DNA of 64,000 bases from Diadema setosum (GCF_964275005.1 NC_092690.1:7560336-7624335); one strand, 5' to 3'; shown: positions 34,057 through 46,193, numbered from the stretch's first letter. Program-made: numbers and translations. The notes: generated from the sequence alone by a model not told the origin.

Positions 34057-34556
34057 TTGGTGATACACCTCTTTTATCATTCCACTTTACTCATTATTGC
34101 TGTTTATCCCTTTCTGTGACAGGAAAAGACAGACGTAAAAGTTCTCTCTTGTTTGATCTAAAGAGAAAGCAAACACCTGTTCTCGAATCACAGCTTCGAA
34201 TTTAGTCAGCATAATTTGTTGACTGCCATCTTTGCATTACCTTTAAATCACGGAACAGAGAAAACAGAATAAAGCCAGTGATTGTCTCGCACCAGAACAT
34301 AATTGGGATTACGACCACACCTAGATATCAAATTCGAATTGTCAATGCATCTGAACAGGTAAACTCACATAGCAACTTGGTTCTTGGCGGCATCTCCGAT
34401 GAGCCTCTCCGTATCGGTGAAGGCGACGTAGCTTGGCGTGGTCCGGTTTCCCTGGTCGTTGGCAATGATCTCGACTTTGCCATTCTGGAAGACACCCACA
34501 CACGAGTACGTCGTTCCCAAGTCGATTCCAATACCTGGAGCATTCCCTTGAGCCAT
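31468..34556 (-). CDS. HSP70: HSP70 copy B, intact cytosolic-type heat shock cognate 70
   Basis: This gene encodes an ATP-driven chaperone of the cytosol and nucleus that folds and holds client proteins with J-domain partners. The exons 34369-34556 and 31468-33214 join as AT|G for 644 residues, the usual length. The nucleotide-binding domain (about 1-385) shows [43 protein letters not shown] and [14 protein letters not shown]. The linker DVTPLSLG, the beta substrate-binding domain and an alpha lid follow. The last residues are PTIEEVD, the motif bound by TPR co-chaperones. The start is the first ATG of the conserved exon. A conserved upstream block lies about 250 bp before it (34804-34867). 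I see no clear heat-shock element triplet, so constitutive expression is likely but unproven. It is the only full-length copy of the four. Confidence 0.96.
33539..33562. repeat. CA microsatellite in HSP70-B intron
   Basis: Short (CA)n with a CTCACAC interruption. A GTTT run lies at 33794-33820 and a (TG)n run at 34031-34058. Confidence 0.85.
34369..34556 (-). CDS. HSP70: HSP70-B exon 1
   Basis: It encodes [20 protein letters not shown] through DAAKNQVA plus two bases of the next Met codon. The donor is AT|GTGAGT. Confidence 0.96.
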
Positions 34557-34739
34557 TTTTTTTTTCTGCGATGTTGCGAGACAGGCGTAAATGACAAGAT
34601 AGTGCCGGCTTAGGTTGAAAATGAGACGAACACAAATCACCAAACTCGTGACAGATTGAAAGATGAATTTAAAATAAGAGAGTTGTCGGGTGTTCTCAGT
34701 CTTAATTCTCTTACTAGAGCAGTTGCGTGGTGGTGATGG

Positions 34740-34867
34740 GCGTTGGCTGTGAATGATATACAATGTAATAAGGATTGGAGGCTGCGGTCCCGCCAACCCT
34801 AGATAGAAGTGCGCAAGCGCGTCTGCGTTGAATTAAAGCTCACCTGCTCATTGGAGCATTCGCCTTT
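34740..34867 (-). promoter_or_regulatory. Conserved upstream block of HSP70-B
   Basis: Plus-strand bases 34804-34867 contain TAGAAGTGCGCAAGCGCGTC and GAGCATTCGCCT. The same two motifs recur upstream of copies C (43223-43268) and D (60795-60846). On the gene strand they give an AGGCGAATGCTCCAAT box, with a CCAAT motif, and a GCGCTTGCGCAC motif like an NRF-1 site. A TATA-like GTATAT lies about 45 bp nearer the gene. Conservation between copies is the evidence; function is inferred. Confidence 0.65.
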
Positions 34868-35212
34868 CTTAGTTTCTCCCTTTCCCCCCTTTTTCATGAG
34901 CCCTTTCACTATTTTAATTTGCTGAAGTGCTTGTTTGTTCGATTGCATTTTTTTTTTCTCATTACGTGCACCAGTAGATCTTTACGAGGTCCTTGCAAAA
35001 TATCCCGAACTAAAAGAGATTTGATGTATCAACGCTCCATTAGAGCGAAGGGTGAAAGAACGATCGTGGACGATGAAATCCCCACTCTTGGTTTTGTTTT
35101 CTGCGAATTCATTGTAATTTCCAGTCGTCTATTGTAGACAAAGGTATGCAAACTATGCACACAACACAACGGACAATAGTTTCACTCCTCCCCACCCCCC
35201 CCCCCCCCCCCA

Positions 35213-35250
<38 letters not shown>

Positions 35251-35286
35251 CTCTTATAACGATATAGGCCTACACCAGGTATAGAT

Positions 35287-35678
35287 TTAAAGGGATGGTG
35301 CAGTATTGGTGGAGGTGAGAACTGAGCTTTTAACTTTTTGCGAGATACCAAGAAAACACTTATGATATAGTACAGAGCATACCATTTTAAGAGGAATACA
35401 AAGTTTGTTTTTGATGAAAATCGGGGTTTGAATGACTGAAACATCCAAAAACAAAGTAAAACAAAGCAACCGTAATAAAGTGTGGGTCCCACACTTTATT
35501 AGAATCGCTCTCTTTTGGATATCTCAGTCATTTCAAAACCAATTTTCATCAAATAAACGTTGAATTCCTTATAGAATTACATGCTCTTTCATATTTCATA
35601 AGAGGTTTCTCATTATCTCACCAAAAAATGTTAGAAACCTGAAATTAGTTCTCAACCAAAACTATACGATCCCTTTAA
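35287..35678. mobile_element. MITE, 'TTAAAGGGAT' family (full copy)
   Basis: TTAAAGGGATGGTGCAGTAT on the left faces CGATCCCTTTAA on the right, with TTAA at both outer edges. The arms fold around a GTGTGGGTCCCACAC centre. TTAA duplications are the mark of piggyBac-type transposition, so a piggyBac-mobilised MITE is plausible. There is no ORF. Confidence 0.85.
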
Positions 35679-36485
35679 ACTCGTTCATGGAACTCATCGA
35701 GAACTGACGAATTAAAGGAGCGACTGGGGAAATTATAGGATGAAAAAACAAATTAAAAATGTTAATGTAGAATGAACTTTCATTTTCGGCTGACTTTAAA
35801 GAGGAGAGTAAAACATATCAGAACAGAAGAAACGAACAGATACTTCATGAAAAGTGGCTGATCAATTTTTGTTCAACAGTTTCGAAGTAGAGCTAGACAT
35901 TTTTTTTTTTCATACGGAGAGGAACAAGTATGCAAAGATTAACTGCTTTGATGCACATGGGTAAATCATGGAGATGAAATTCTATTTACCGAAGGGTGAT
36001 TTCTACAAGTGATATACCCGTAGATGGAAGAATACAACTCTAACCCCAGAAAGATTTTGATGATTGAAAACATAACATAAAATGTGCTTGAAATGTTTCT
36101 TCAACTTTCACATGAGGACAGGAGGTGGCTCAATGAAAATAAGTTTAATACAAGTCATGCGTGTCTCATGAATGTTGCGTAACATTATATACGCACAATA
36201 TACATATATCAAAATAAGTTTTTCACAAAGCTGTATCATGAGTAAGCTTCGCGTCCGCCTCACAAGCCATGCGTATTTTACGCGTGATCTTTAGCCAGGC
36301 ATAAAACTGCAAGTTGGACTTGGACTATTATATTACATTATATCAGAAAAGCGAAGTTTCACAGTGAAGGCAGACTAGATTTCGACGAAGTGAAGTTTCA
36401 TTGTAAAGACGCAAACACGACTGCCAAGGTATGTACAGTTATCATCGTATAAGCATGTAATTGGTAGATGGGTGCAGATTTAATG

Positions 36486-36547
<62 letters not shown>

Positions 36548-37850
36548 CATGTATATGAATGTATATATACATGTACATATATCTGCTGCGGGACCGCACT
36601 AACTTCCTTTTAAGGATCTTTACATGGCACTATCGCTTTACTTATACTACCTGATGTGAAATTATGTAAATTGTCTTGAGTGATCCTTTAAATGGTTTCG
36701 ATCAGAATAAGGATGCGGACATTTTTCTCTCTCCCGAAGGTGTGTATTGAAACGCCCCGGAATGTTTATAGGAATGACAGAGATAGTGAACAAAATCTTT
36801 CAAGAACATGTGCATAGGTTGCCCACTGAATTTCCATTTTAGGTAAGTGGACCCCAGGTTTGAAGAAATTAACAGAAGACTCGAAAACTGAGCATAGACC
36901 CACCCTATATCTCAGGAAGTACGGACAACATTAGCAACCATTTTAGAAGCATTAACAAGTTCTATTCTAGAGTAGTAAATGGTGTTTATTGGGGAAAAGG
37001 TAATGCTGTCCTTGTCAGAAACTTATATGTCTTATATTCCAGGGATACGAAGGCAAACACTTATAATATCGGAATAGCAGAAAAAGGAAATAACATAAAC
37101 TTACTTAAACAGAAGGGTCTCCAAAATAAACCGAGGCTTGACGGTATGGAGACTATATGCTTACCTACTCTGGATAGAATAGGGAATAGAGAAAGAGAGA
37201 AATAGGGAAGGGTAGGGGGAAGAGGGAAAGTTACAGAGTGTATGTGTACCACTCCAACTACTTTACAATAATAGTACTGATGATAAATACAATATGATAA
37301 TGATATTAAAGTTTACACGTTCAGTTGCCTTTGCCGGAGTAATGACCGAATATGCACTATGAAAATAATAATGTGTGAATACAAAGTATTCAGAGAATTA
37401 TTCACAGAAAGTATTCACAGAAAGTATTCAAAGAATACAAATATTACAAAGAATGCGGATATAACATATAGGCACATGGAAATATATTATTTATTAATAT
37501 TAGAGTCTTCTTCGTGAACCAAAATTTAGAATTGGCGTGACATGTATCTAAGAATTACGAGAATCAGTTGTGATTCTCTCATCTAAGAGATATATACTTG
37601 TAATTGGCAACCGTCTCTCAGAGTGCAGGATGCTATTATCGGTTCAGGCTTATTCGGCACATTAATAGCATAATTTGACAGACAGGCGGCCAGTTGTATT
37701 GAATGTAGATTAAAGGATACACCATCCTGGCGTACACAGGTGTTAAAAACAGGGTAAGATCTGCCTAGATAGAAATCAAAATATACAACCAACAAGCATT
37801 TCATTGCCATTATAATTTGTTAGTTTCTTTACACTTTTACACACTACAGG
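35679..37850. other. No gene recognised; TA tract at 36488-36545
   Basis: A (TA)n microsatellite and a short tandem of ATTCACAGAAAGT units near 37395-37430 are present. No exon or RNA gene was recognised. Confidence 0.5.
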
Positions 37851-37859
37851 GGTTATTTG

Positions 37860-38240
37860 GGTAACAATTGGTGTAAACATAACACGGTGTTCTACAGATA
37901 TCAAGACTTATCGTATGTTTATTTAGTAAACTTTGATGAAGATAATGATTATTATAACATGTCCTTGTGAAACAAAGGAATGGAAATGAAAGTTTAATCA
38001 GCAAAAATGATCTGGTATATATATAATTATCTTTTTCGATAGGCCCACTAGAAATTATCAGAAAGTATCATAGTATCTCTTTACAACCCGAATCGAAAGC
38101 TTTGGAAAAGGACTTCCCAAATTACATATACCAAGGTTCCCTTCGACTTCAAACTCGTCGCAAACGAAGGTTGCACGACCAATCAATTAAGGTTGACATT
38201 CACAAAAAGTACTTTTTGTGAAATTGTTATCTTTTTCATC
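37860..38240 (-). repeat. 3' flank of HSP70-C, duplicated at 50950-51310
   Basis: Matches to 50950-51310 include 'ATTTAGTAAACTTTGATGAA' (there 'ATTTAGTAAACCCTGATGAA'), 'CAGAAAGTAT', 'GACTTCAAACTCGTCGCAAA' (there 'GACTTCAAACTCATTACAAA') and 'CACAAAAAG'. The order is the same, and both lie about 0.9-1.6 kb downstream of their HSP70 copy. It marks the 3' reach of the segmental duplication. Confidence 0.7.
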
Positions 38241-38439
38241 ATTCCATTGTCAAAGCGAAACACATTGCTTGGATACAAACAGACTTATACAAGATTATAG
38301 GTGAGCTAAACAATCGGTGAGAGGGAAGACTGATAACAAAGTATCGTCTAACACAATGACTGATAATTGACCTCTTCGATAGTTAGCCCATTATCACTTT
38401 CGGAAGAGGTGGTCGCCTGGCACACGTTTGTGCCTGGAG

Positions 38440-38940
38440 ACCTGCTACTTGGTGACTGGGAGTCCTGTAAGTCCTTAGTCCTAATCTCTCTTCGCTCCTC
38501 CTTTCCTGCCAGACCCCTCCGTTCATCTTCCTCTGTCCAACTATTTCACGACCCACATACAAAAACCCGTTACAGGGACCTGGCCTTCTCTTTCATTGCC
38601 CCCACCTTTAGGAATAAATTTCCTCTTCATATTCAGAATACCTCATCTATTGAACCACTTACAATTCTTCGCTAAAACTCATCTGTTTAATCAGTTATAT
38701 ATTTTATATGGAGGCACACACAGTCAGCTATTAATTTTTGTATCACTGTATCACATTTCTCTTTTTCTTTTTTCTTTTTTTTTTGTTACGGTTATTTTGA
38801 TTTCGGTTTTGCATTGTCCTATGTTTTTGTGTTTTCTAGTTGTTGGTTTTTTTTTGTGTGTGTGTCATTACCACGAGCGTGCTTAGAACCACCCGAATAA
38901 AGTCCCATATAGATGCAGTTATAATTATCATAATTTAAGT
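38440..38940 (+). mobile_element. LINE 3' fragment (polymerase C-terminus and 3'UTR)
   Basis: An open stretch reads RSSSSVQLFHDPHTKTRYRD, then LAFSFIAPTFRNKFPLHIQN, a pattern typical of the C-terminus of CR1/L2-type polymerases. A KTHLFNQLY box follows out of frame. The 3' end AATAAAGTCCCATATAGATG is L2-like. Strongly 5' truncated. Confidence 0.75.
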
Positions 38941-39118
38941 GGGCAGCTTAAACATGACTGACGTGGAATTCATCTAAATTTCGGTGCATCATCCCTTCAT
39001 TCATTTCCTTGATGCCGTTGAAGTGATGTCCATGTAATGGATGGCGGCCAAGGGGAGGCACGTCCGTTGCTTTCACTAGAAACGTCCTGCGGCCATTTTC
39101 TCTTGACCTCGTCCATCT

Positions 39119-40496
39119 TCAGCTCTTTGCTGCCTCGTTGGCCAATCGGTCGATTTCCTCCCTGTTGGCACACCTCTTAATGTTGACGGGACCGGTGTTC
39201 TTGTCTTTGGCGGTCACGTTCAAGATGCCATTGCGGTCAATGTCGAAGGTCACATTGATCTGTGGCACTCCTCTTGGAGCAGGAGGAATATCGGTTAACA
39301 CGAATCCTCCAAGTAAGTTATTGTCCTTTGTCATTGACCTCTCTCCCTCGAACACCTGAACGAGTATACCTGGCTGGTTGTCTGCATACGTGGAGAAAAC
39401 TTGACCTTTTTTCGTTGGAATAGTCGTATTTCTCTTGATGAGGGATGTCATCACACCACCAGCAGTTTCAATACCCAGAGACAGGGGAGCTACATCAAGG
39501 AGTAAGAGATCCTGAATATCCTCGCTCTGATCACCAGACAAGATGGCTGCCTGGACTGCTGCACCATAGGCCACAGCTTCACCAGTATTGATGGACGTGT
39601 TCAGTTCTTTGCCCTTGAAGTAATCACTCACAAGCATCTGTACTTTTGGGATGCGAGTCGACCCTCCAATCATGACAATAGATCCAATCTGTCCTTTTTC
39701 GAGGTTAGCGTCATCCAGTGCTTTCTTTACTGGTTCAAGGGTTGCCCTAAAGAGATCACCGCATAATTCCTCGAAGCGAGCTCTGGTGACGGTGATGTTA
39801 AAATCGATTCCTTCGAAGAGAGAATCCACTTCTATGTTGGCCTCTGTGATGTTCGACAGAGTCCTCTTCGCTTCCTCAGCTGCCGTTCGAAGGCGACGAA
39901 GGGATCGTGGGTCGGAGCTAAGGTCTTTTCCATGCATGCGTTTGAATGCCTTAACCAGATGGTTGACGAACCGGTTATCAAAGTCCTCGCCACCTAAATT
40001 GGTATCCCCTGATGTCGACAAGACCTCAAACATTCCTTCTCCTATGGTGAGAATAGAGACATCAAATGTCCCTCCTCCAAGGTCAAAGATTAGCACATGT
40101 CGCTCCCCATCCTCATTTGTATCGAGCCCGTACGCCAGGGCAGCCGCTGTTGGCTCGTTGATGAGACGCATGACGTTCAGACCTGCCATCACCCCTGCGT
40201 CGTTTGTCGCCTGGCGTTGAGCGTTGTTGAAATAAGCCGGCACGCTGATTACGGCATCAGTGACTTTCTGACCCAGGTACGCCTCGGCAGTCTCCTTCAT
40301 CTTAGTCAGGACCATTGAGCTGATCTCTTCCGGGGCAAAGGTCTTTGTTTCTCCCATGTACTCTGCTTGCAACATGGGTTTACCGTCACAGTCAACTACA
40401 GCGAAAGGCCAGCTCTTCACATTCCCACTAACAACTTCATCGGTAAATAGCCTTCCCATTAATCGCTTGACGGCGAAGATTGTATTCTTCGGATTT
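39119..40496 (-). CDS. HSP70-C exon 2
   Basis: The acceptor is CGTCTAG. It begins [15 protein letters not shown] and is open to the TGA at 39119-39121. Confidence 0.9.
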
Positions 40497-42972
40497 CTAG
40501 ACGTAAATTGAAAGAAACAAAATATTTTCAAGAATTAACATCTCAAGGTATGGGGGAATTTGCTGCGGAGAATATCATGTTGTCTTCATTAAGTTGGAAG
40601 TCCAGAGGAGAAACCCTACTGGAAAGAACACAGTCTTCCACAGTATGCTCACAGTCTTTCCACATAGTTGGCTATGTGGAAACGCTTGAATTCAACAGTG
40701 TGAAGATGATTTCACACTGTGGTGTGGTTTTTCACGGAGAGCTCACATAGTAATGTTCTGTTTCACACTGTGAATTGATGATTCGATCACACCATCAAAA
40801 CACTCGAATTTAGCCAGGGAGGTAACAATGTGAAGATATTTTACACTGTGCTCACACTGGGTTTCACAGTGTGTTTCAGACTGTGGGACACTGTGTTCTT
40901 TCCAGCAGGGAAGAGGAAATGACACTGGTTATATCGTCATTCAATCCGCACAAAATCAGAGAAAAGAAATAACGATTTGCCAGAGAGAGAAATAAAAAAA
41001 AAAGAACTTTTTTTAAAAGTAAAAAGTGTTGCCAGTTTCAGCGTCGGACATGAGTCGGGCAATGAGAGTATCGGAATGTACGTGACATTGGCATAGAAAC
41101 AAAATGTAATTGGGATGAAGAGATTCCTTACACTGCCCAATGAAACGCTGGCAGTGAGTCGGAACATCTTATCACGTCTTAAAAAAAAAAGTGATACAGA
41201 ACTACTAGTATCTCACGGAACCTTGTTTTCGTGGATTTGGTGTATCAAGAAACTTTTAAAAACTGAGGTATCTCAAATATTGGGCTGAAAACAGAAAAGT
41301 CGTATAATGCAATCACAAAATGAACCTATCACACTTGACCAAATGAATTCCAAGTTATTTCTTATCGCAATTAGGCCTGCCGGAAGACACACATTGTCGT
41401 TAAGATGTTGCTGCCGAGGTTGTTTCATCGGGTGCACGTCACGAGACCGACACCCACGAGTCATGCAGCCCACGAGTTAGACGTAAGGCCCACGAAGCCG
41501 ACACATTAAGCCTCGTGTTGTATCTGTCTATCTCGTGGGCTGTTTTTACCTAATGTCAAACTCATGGGCTATATTTGCCTAGTGTCGAACTCATGGGCTG
41601 TATTACTCGTGGGTGTCGGTCTTGAGGGGTGACCCGTTTCATCTTACGTGCTTCAGTGACCTTCCTGCCTTCTTCTTGCATTCATCAAGTAGAACTCCAC
41701 TTTTTGTCCTTTAAATATTTAGAAGTCTTGCTCACGACCGACCACACACACTTCACTCATCAAGTCCTAAATTCCGTGACTTGGTCACGTATTATATGTT
41801 TCCATTGATATCTGTACTATCCATTGTCATGATTTTATCTTTTTTTAGACATTTTAAATCGATATTAAAAGAGTAATATGTCTTGTTTTAGTCCTTCGTT
41901 CTTGTATTATTTAATACATTTCTATGTTCAAAAAAGTTAACAAGATCTGTCAAGTCTTTCTTGAATATTGATTTAACTGGGAATACGTTCATTATGAAAG
42001 ATTATAAATCTTACAAATTCCGTAAGGACTGTATGAGTTTGCTAGGAAATATTTTCATCTCACGAATAGCCACATTGTGGTGTTCACAGTGCAAGGTACG
42101 CTTTAAAGTCAACGCATCTGTTCTTTCGGGTGTGTACTTTTGACCAAAAAAAAAAAAAAAAAAAATACGTTGCAGCTCCATATCTACCATTATCATCTTT
42201 CAATGGAGCGCTTTGCTTTCCTTTTATAGAAGGCAGTGGAATGATATTACCCCTGTCATGTGTCAGTAATATGTGGAAGGAGAGTTTCCATTTCATTTAC
42301 TCCTGCGTCAATATTGCTGCCATGAAATATCTGCCAGCTGAGCCAAATATGAATTCTACCCACAAGCATAGCCATAACCCTAATCCTAATCCTCACATCA
42401 AACTAAACCTCAAACCTTATCACAACCCTAACCCTAACCTTACGTCCCTGGGGAAAATAAGCCCGGAGCAAATGTCGTGTCACCGAAAGGTGCACTTTTC
42501 ATCTTTATACATACATTTTCCTTTCATAGTAAATTTTACTTTGACGTCAGTAATTGTTGTAGTCTTTGCCGTAATCGGGGAGGGGGGGGGGAGTCCGATT
42601 TCTACACTTGAATTTATGCGATCACTCAATACACTCGGGTTTGTCCCCCTTTGAGTTGACATTTACATTTTTTTTTCCATACTCACAATGTAGTAAATGA
42701 GTGTAACATGTTTGATATGGTTAATAGGTCACACCCAACAAATCAAAACAATATGTGTTAATGCGTCTGAAAAGGTAAACTTACTTGGCAGCCTGGTTTT
42801 TGGCGGCATCTCCAACCAGCTTTCCCGTCTCGGTGAAAGCGACGTAGCTCGGTGTGGTTCGGTTTCCCTGGTCGTTGGCGATGATCTCGACTTTGCCGTT
42901 CCGGAAGACACCGACACACGAGGAGGTTGTTCCAAGGTCGATTCCAATAGCTGGTGCTTTCCCCTGAGCCAT
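39119..42972 (-). CDS. HSP70 copy C, truncated before the C-terminal lid
   Basis: The exons 42785-42972 and 39119-40496 join as AA|A for a 521-residue product. IDLGTTSS (Tyr to Ser), [26 protein letters not shown] and [13 protein letters not shown] are intact, as are the linker DVAPLSLG and the beta substrate-binding domain. The protein stops after LANEAAKS, where helix A of the lid should begin. In another frame just beyond lie [13 protein letters not shown] residues matching the copy-B lid start, so a small deletion shifted the frame and the rest of the lid and EEVD are gone. Promoter block, splice sites and both core domains survive. It could be a young pseudogene or a lidless chaperone. 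The intron holds a MITE and a foldback element. Confidence 0.85.
40614..40910. mobile_element. MITE built from CACACTGTG palindromes, in HSP70-C intron
   Basis: The termini CCCTACTGGAAAGAACACAG and CTGTGTTCTTTCCAGCAGGG are inverted with one difference. The body repeats TTCACACTGTG and related palindromes about eight times. A shorter relative lies at 61568-61670. No ORF. Confidence 0.88.
41425..41640. mobile_element. Foldback element with CACGAG-repeat arms (copy 2), in HSP70-C intron
   Basis: The left arm holds CACGAGTCATGCAGCCCACG and relatives. The right arm holds the inverse, with CTCGTGGGCTGT, CTCATGGGCTATA, CTCATGGGCTGT and CTCGTGGGTGTCGG. The two arms meet near 41505. It is the clearest of three loci. 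Confidence 0.85.
42785..42972 (-). CDS. HSP70-C exon 1
   Basis: It encodes [18 protein letters not shown] through DAAKNQAA. The donor is AA|GTAAGT. 188 bp, as in B. Confidence 0.92.
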
Positions 42973-43179
42973 TTCGTCCTACTGTTTTGTGAAACCGGTG
43001 TAAATATCAAGTGTGCCGATAAAGGTTAAATCAAAAATATTTCAAAGTTGAGACAAACCTAAGCAACACTCAAAGTTCATGACAAACTCGCCTGAAATAA
43101 AAATGTAAACGAGTTGTCGGATGTTCTTAGCACTCCTCCCTTCCAAAACAATCTGCGCAATGGTAAAGTCAATGCCTCT

Positions 43180-43268
43180 AAATATAGCGGATAGCAAGAA
43201 TTGCAGCCCCAACAGTCCGGGCTAGAAGAGCGCAAGCGCATCTGCTTGCCAGTCGAGCATTCGCCTCT
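43180..43268 (-). promoter_or_regulatory. Conserved upstream block of HSP70-C
   Basis: TAGAAGAGCGCAAGCGCATC and GAGCATTCGCCT (43223-43268) match the blocks of B and D. A TATATTT motif on the gene strand lies near 43181-43187. The block sits 251 bp from the ATG, against 248 bp in B. Confidence 0.65.
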
Positions 43269-43339
43269 AGTTGTTGTTGTTGTTTTTTTTTTCTCCTCTT
43301 TGAAGAGTACTTCACTGCTTTTATTCACTATTTTGCCTC

Positions 43340-43340
<1 letters not shown>

Positions 43341-43391
<51 letters not shown>

Positions 43392-43400
43392 TGTGTTTAG
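43341..43400. repeat. GT microsatellite upstream of HSP70-C
   Basis: (TG)n with one TATG. A (CA)n tract follows at 43625-43679. Confidence 0.95.
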
Positions 43401-43509
43401 CTGCACACTTTTCTCATCTCAGGCACTATTGACCCTTTAGGATGCGATTACAAGTTATATCCTCTAAGCTGATGAACAGATTAATAGTAGGCACCGAGGC
43501 ATCGCAATG

Positions 43510-43620
43510 TGGAAGAACGATCATGGGGGAGTAAAATGCCCAAGTTACTTTTTTAGTTCTGTGCAAATCTATTGTGATTTCAAGAAGCCTGTTGTGGGTA
43601 GAGCTTTGCACTCAACACGA
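43510..43620 (-). repeat. 5' flank shared by HSP70-B and HSP70-C
   Basis: Order and sequence match 35058-35170 upstream of B: GAACGATC(A/G)TGG, a degenerate TTTT..TCTG(T/C)G segment, ATTGT(A/G)ATTTC and a CACTCAACAC/CACACAACAC end. The duplicated unit thus reaches at least 600 bp upstream of the start codons. Confidence 0.6.
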
Positions 43621-43623
43621 ATG

Positions 43624-43671
<48 letters not shown>

Positions 43672-43872
43672 CACACACAATCTCATTCTCTCCCTCCCGC
43701 CTCATTGTATTCTTCAATATACCATGCACCGTTGCCAGGTTGATTTAAGCTTGAAAGTCATTGGTAGTCCGTGAATTAACGAATGAGCAAGGGAAAATTA
43801 ATACAGGAGGATTAAAAGCCAATGTGTATGTTTTCATACCATGAAATTGCACATTCAGTTTCAGTTTACTTA

Positions 43873-44130
43873 AAGGGAATCAAAACCCATCCCATGTATA
43901 AGGGGAGATTGAGTGAAAGCAGCAATATTATAGTAGAACACGTTTGTGAAAATTTGGGGAAAATCGAACAATCAATTCAAAAAGTTGGGAGTTTTTTAAG
44001 TTTCGGTGCCATCGCTGGTTAAGAAGACTACTGCAGTTCATGACGTCACTTTGGACAGCAATGCAAAGAAAATGCAAGAATTCCACAAAATTTCATTTGA
44101 CATGAAAAGTACACATTAAATCGACTTGTT
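43873..44130. mobile_element. Partial 'TTAAAGGACAAG' family MITE
   Basis: The left half is present, beginning TTAAAGGGAATC and running through 'GTGAAAATTTGGGGAAAATC' and 'GAAGACTACTGCAGTTCATG'. Confidence 0.7.
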
Positions 44131-44507
44131 AAGGGTGACAATTACACCTACTTTCTGAAAGAGGTAAGTCAATTGCTCATTCATGATACTAGACAAATGA
44201 CATCTTTTGAATTTTCTTTTTTTTTATTGTTATTTTGAGGTCTGTTCTGTGAACAAATTTCGAAAAGGTGGACTTTCAGAATATATATATATATATATCT
44301 CATCCCTCTGACACCACACCACACACAGCAAGCATATCAGAACGCCTTAAAAGCCCTTGAAAAAGACTGGTTGCACAGTCGAAAACTTGGGAAAATAAAA
44401 GGCCATAGTGAACATTACTGCAACGTCTACGAGTCTTTCCTCCGTCACACATAATAATACCAAAGATAATGCAGCACCCACAACGTACGAGGCCAAGCCC
44501 GCTTCAC

Positions 44508-44864
<357 letters not shown>

Positions 44865-45098
44865 ATATGAAAATTCTGCGTCGGTGTGTAGTATAAGTGA
44901 ATAAATATGAAGAGTAAAATCAGTCGTATAAACACCGCAGGAGCCAAAAAATTGGACTGACGTTTCGGTCAAAGACCTTTATCAAAATAAAAATTAAGAC
45001 TTACTTTGATAACGGTCTTTGACCGAAACGTCAGTCCAACTTTTTTGGCTCCTGCGGTGTTTACACGACTGATTTTACTCTTGATACATACATACATA
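44865..45098. repeat. Second hairpin module with 'GACCGAAACGTCAGTCC'
   Basis: The arms AACACCGCAGGAGCC and GACTGACGTTTCGGTCAAAG are followed by their inverse, meeting near 44995. It has TA tracts on both sides. It is the same class as the module at 44578-44768 but of different sequence. Confidence 0.7.
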
Positions 45099-45250
45099 TA
45101 TATATTATATATATATATATATATAAGTAACAAAACTGGAACAAAGTTCATGCTGTATTCACCATGTATTTGGTGAATACGGCATGAACTTTGTTCAAGT
45201 TTTGTTACTTATCTTTTTATCTTGCCAACACGTAGACTACCTAATCAACA

Positions 45251-45290
<40 letters not shown>
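45099..45290. repeat. Third hairpin module between TA tracts
   Basis: AACAAAGTTCATGC and ATTCACCA face their inverse (45127-45213), with TA tracts at 45099-45125 and 45255-45288. Confidence 0.8.
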
Positions 45291-45496
45291 CCCAAAAAAG
45301 ACATCTCATTGTGGTGATGTCGTCAAAACAAGAGGGGAAAAAAAAAACTTTCTAAAACGTTTGTGTGAAGCCTCTTCCCTCTTACGTCTTACTGACTGAC
45401 GCCCTGGTCTATCAGAATTTGGTAACACTTATTTTCTTTCTCGAATGGTGGGGGGGGGGAGCATTATATTTCTGTCATTCCTTCTTGACGACCTTC

Positions 45497-45871
45497 TTAA
45501 AGGGGGTGGCTAGTAACTGATCAGTGGGAATCAATGGGAATGCTGGGGTATGATTGTTCCAATCCTTGTGGAATTCATTTAAGAGTACATTATATATCTA
45601 TAGTTGTGTGAAAATTATTTGCTTCAGAATGGTCTCATATCAAGTAATGTGCAGTTTACTGTTTCCAGGTTAGCATGGCTGTACAGTGACGGGGCGATCA
45701 AGAAACATTAAACTGCACATTACTTGAATATGAGACCATTCTGAAGTAAATAACTTTCACACAACAATAGATATATAGTATACTCTTAAATGAATCCCAC
45801 AAGGATGGGAACAATCATCCCCCAGCATTCCCACTGATTCCCACTGATAAGTTACTGGCCACCCCCTTTAA
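45497..45871. mobile_element. MITE with TTAA edges and long inverted arms
   Basis: TTAAAGGGGGTGGC on the left and GCCACCCCCTTTAA on the right. The arms run about 170 bp, for example 'CTGCACATTACTTGAATATG' against its inverse, around a short centre. TTAA at both edges suggests piggyBac-type mobilisation. No ORF. Confidence 0.9.
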
Positions 45872-45907
45872 TATGAGTGGTATCTATTCCTTCTCACTCG
45901 CCGTGCC

Positions 45908-46181
45908 CAGTGCCGTATATAAAGAGAGTCTGGCCAACTCGATGTTTGGCTTACGTGTTTTGAAGCCTGTGATTGGTTAAAAGCTGGTCCCGTGGTCTAC
46001 AGGCGCCATGTCGTTACTGAAGTGCGCTCATACGCAGTGCCCATTGTTAACTGCCCCTAATTTGGCTTGGTTGTTTTGTTACGTCTGAGCGTACACACTA
46101 ACCCTGTGACGCGTAATACGCGCGGTAACGACATGGCGTCCAAATTAGCAGTTGGCCAGACTCTCTTTATATACGGCACTG
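45908..46181. mobile_element. hAT-type MITE, 274 bp, with exact 8-bp target duplication
   Basis: The termini CAGTGCCGTATATAAAGAGA and its inverse extend about 32 bp perfectly. GCCGTGCC flanks both sides (45900-45907 and 46182-46189). CAGTG-type ends with an 8-bp duplication are the hAT signature. It has no transposase, so an autonomous relative would be needed to move it. Confidence 0.93.
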
Positions 46182-46193
46182 GCCGTGCCTCAA

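Noticed and set aside
39651-40220. Long antisense open frame (189 codons) inside HSP70-C, matched at 53292-53861 in HSP70-D
   Set aside because: It is the known side effect of HSP70 codon bias: the opposite strand of HSP70 ATPase domains is often open. The match between copies follows from their duplication.
42383-42436. Telomere-like CCCTAA units
   Set aside because: Only two or three degenerate CCCTAACCCTAACC units among other AACCT-rich sequence; too short and irregular for a telomere or a convincing interstitial array.
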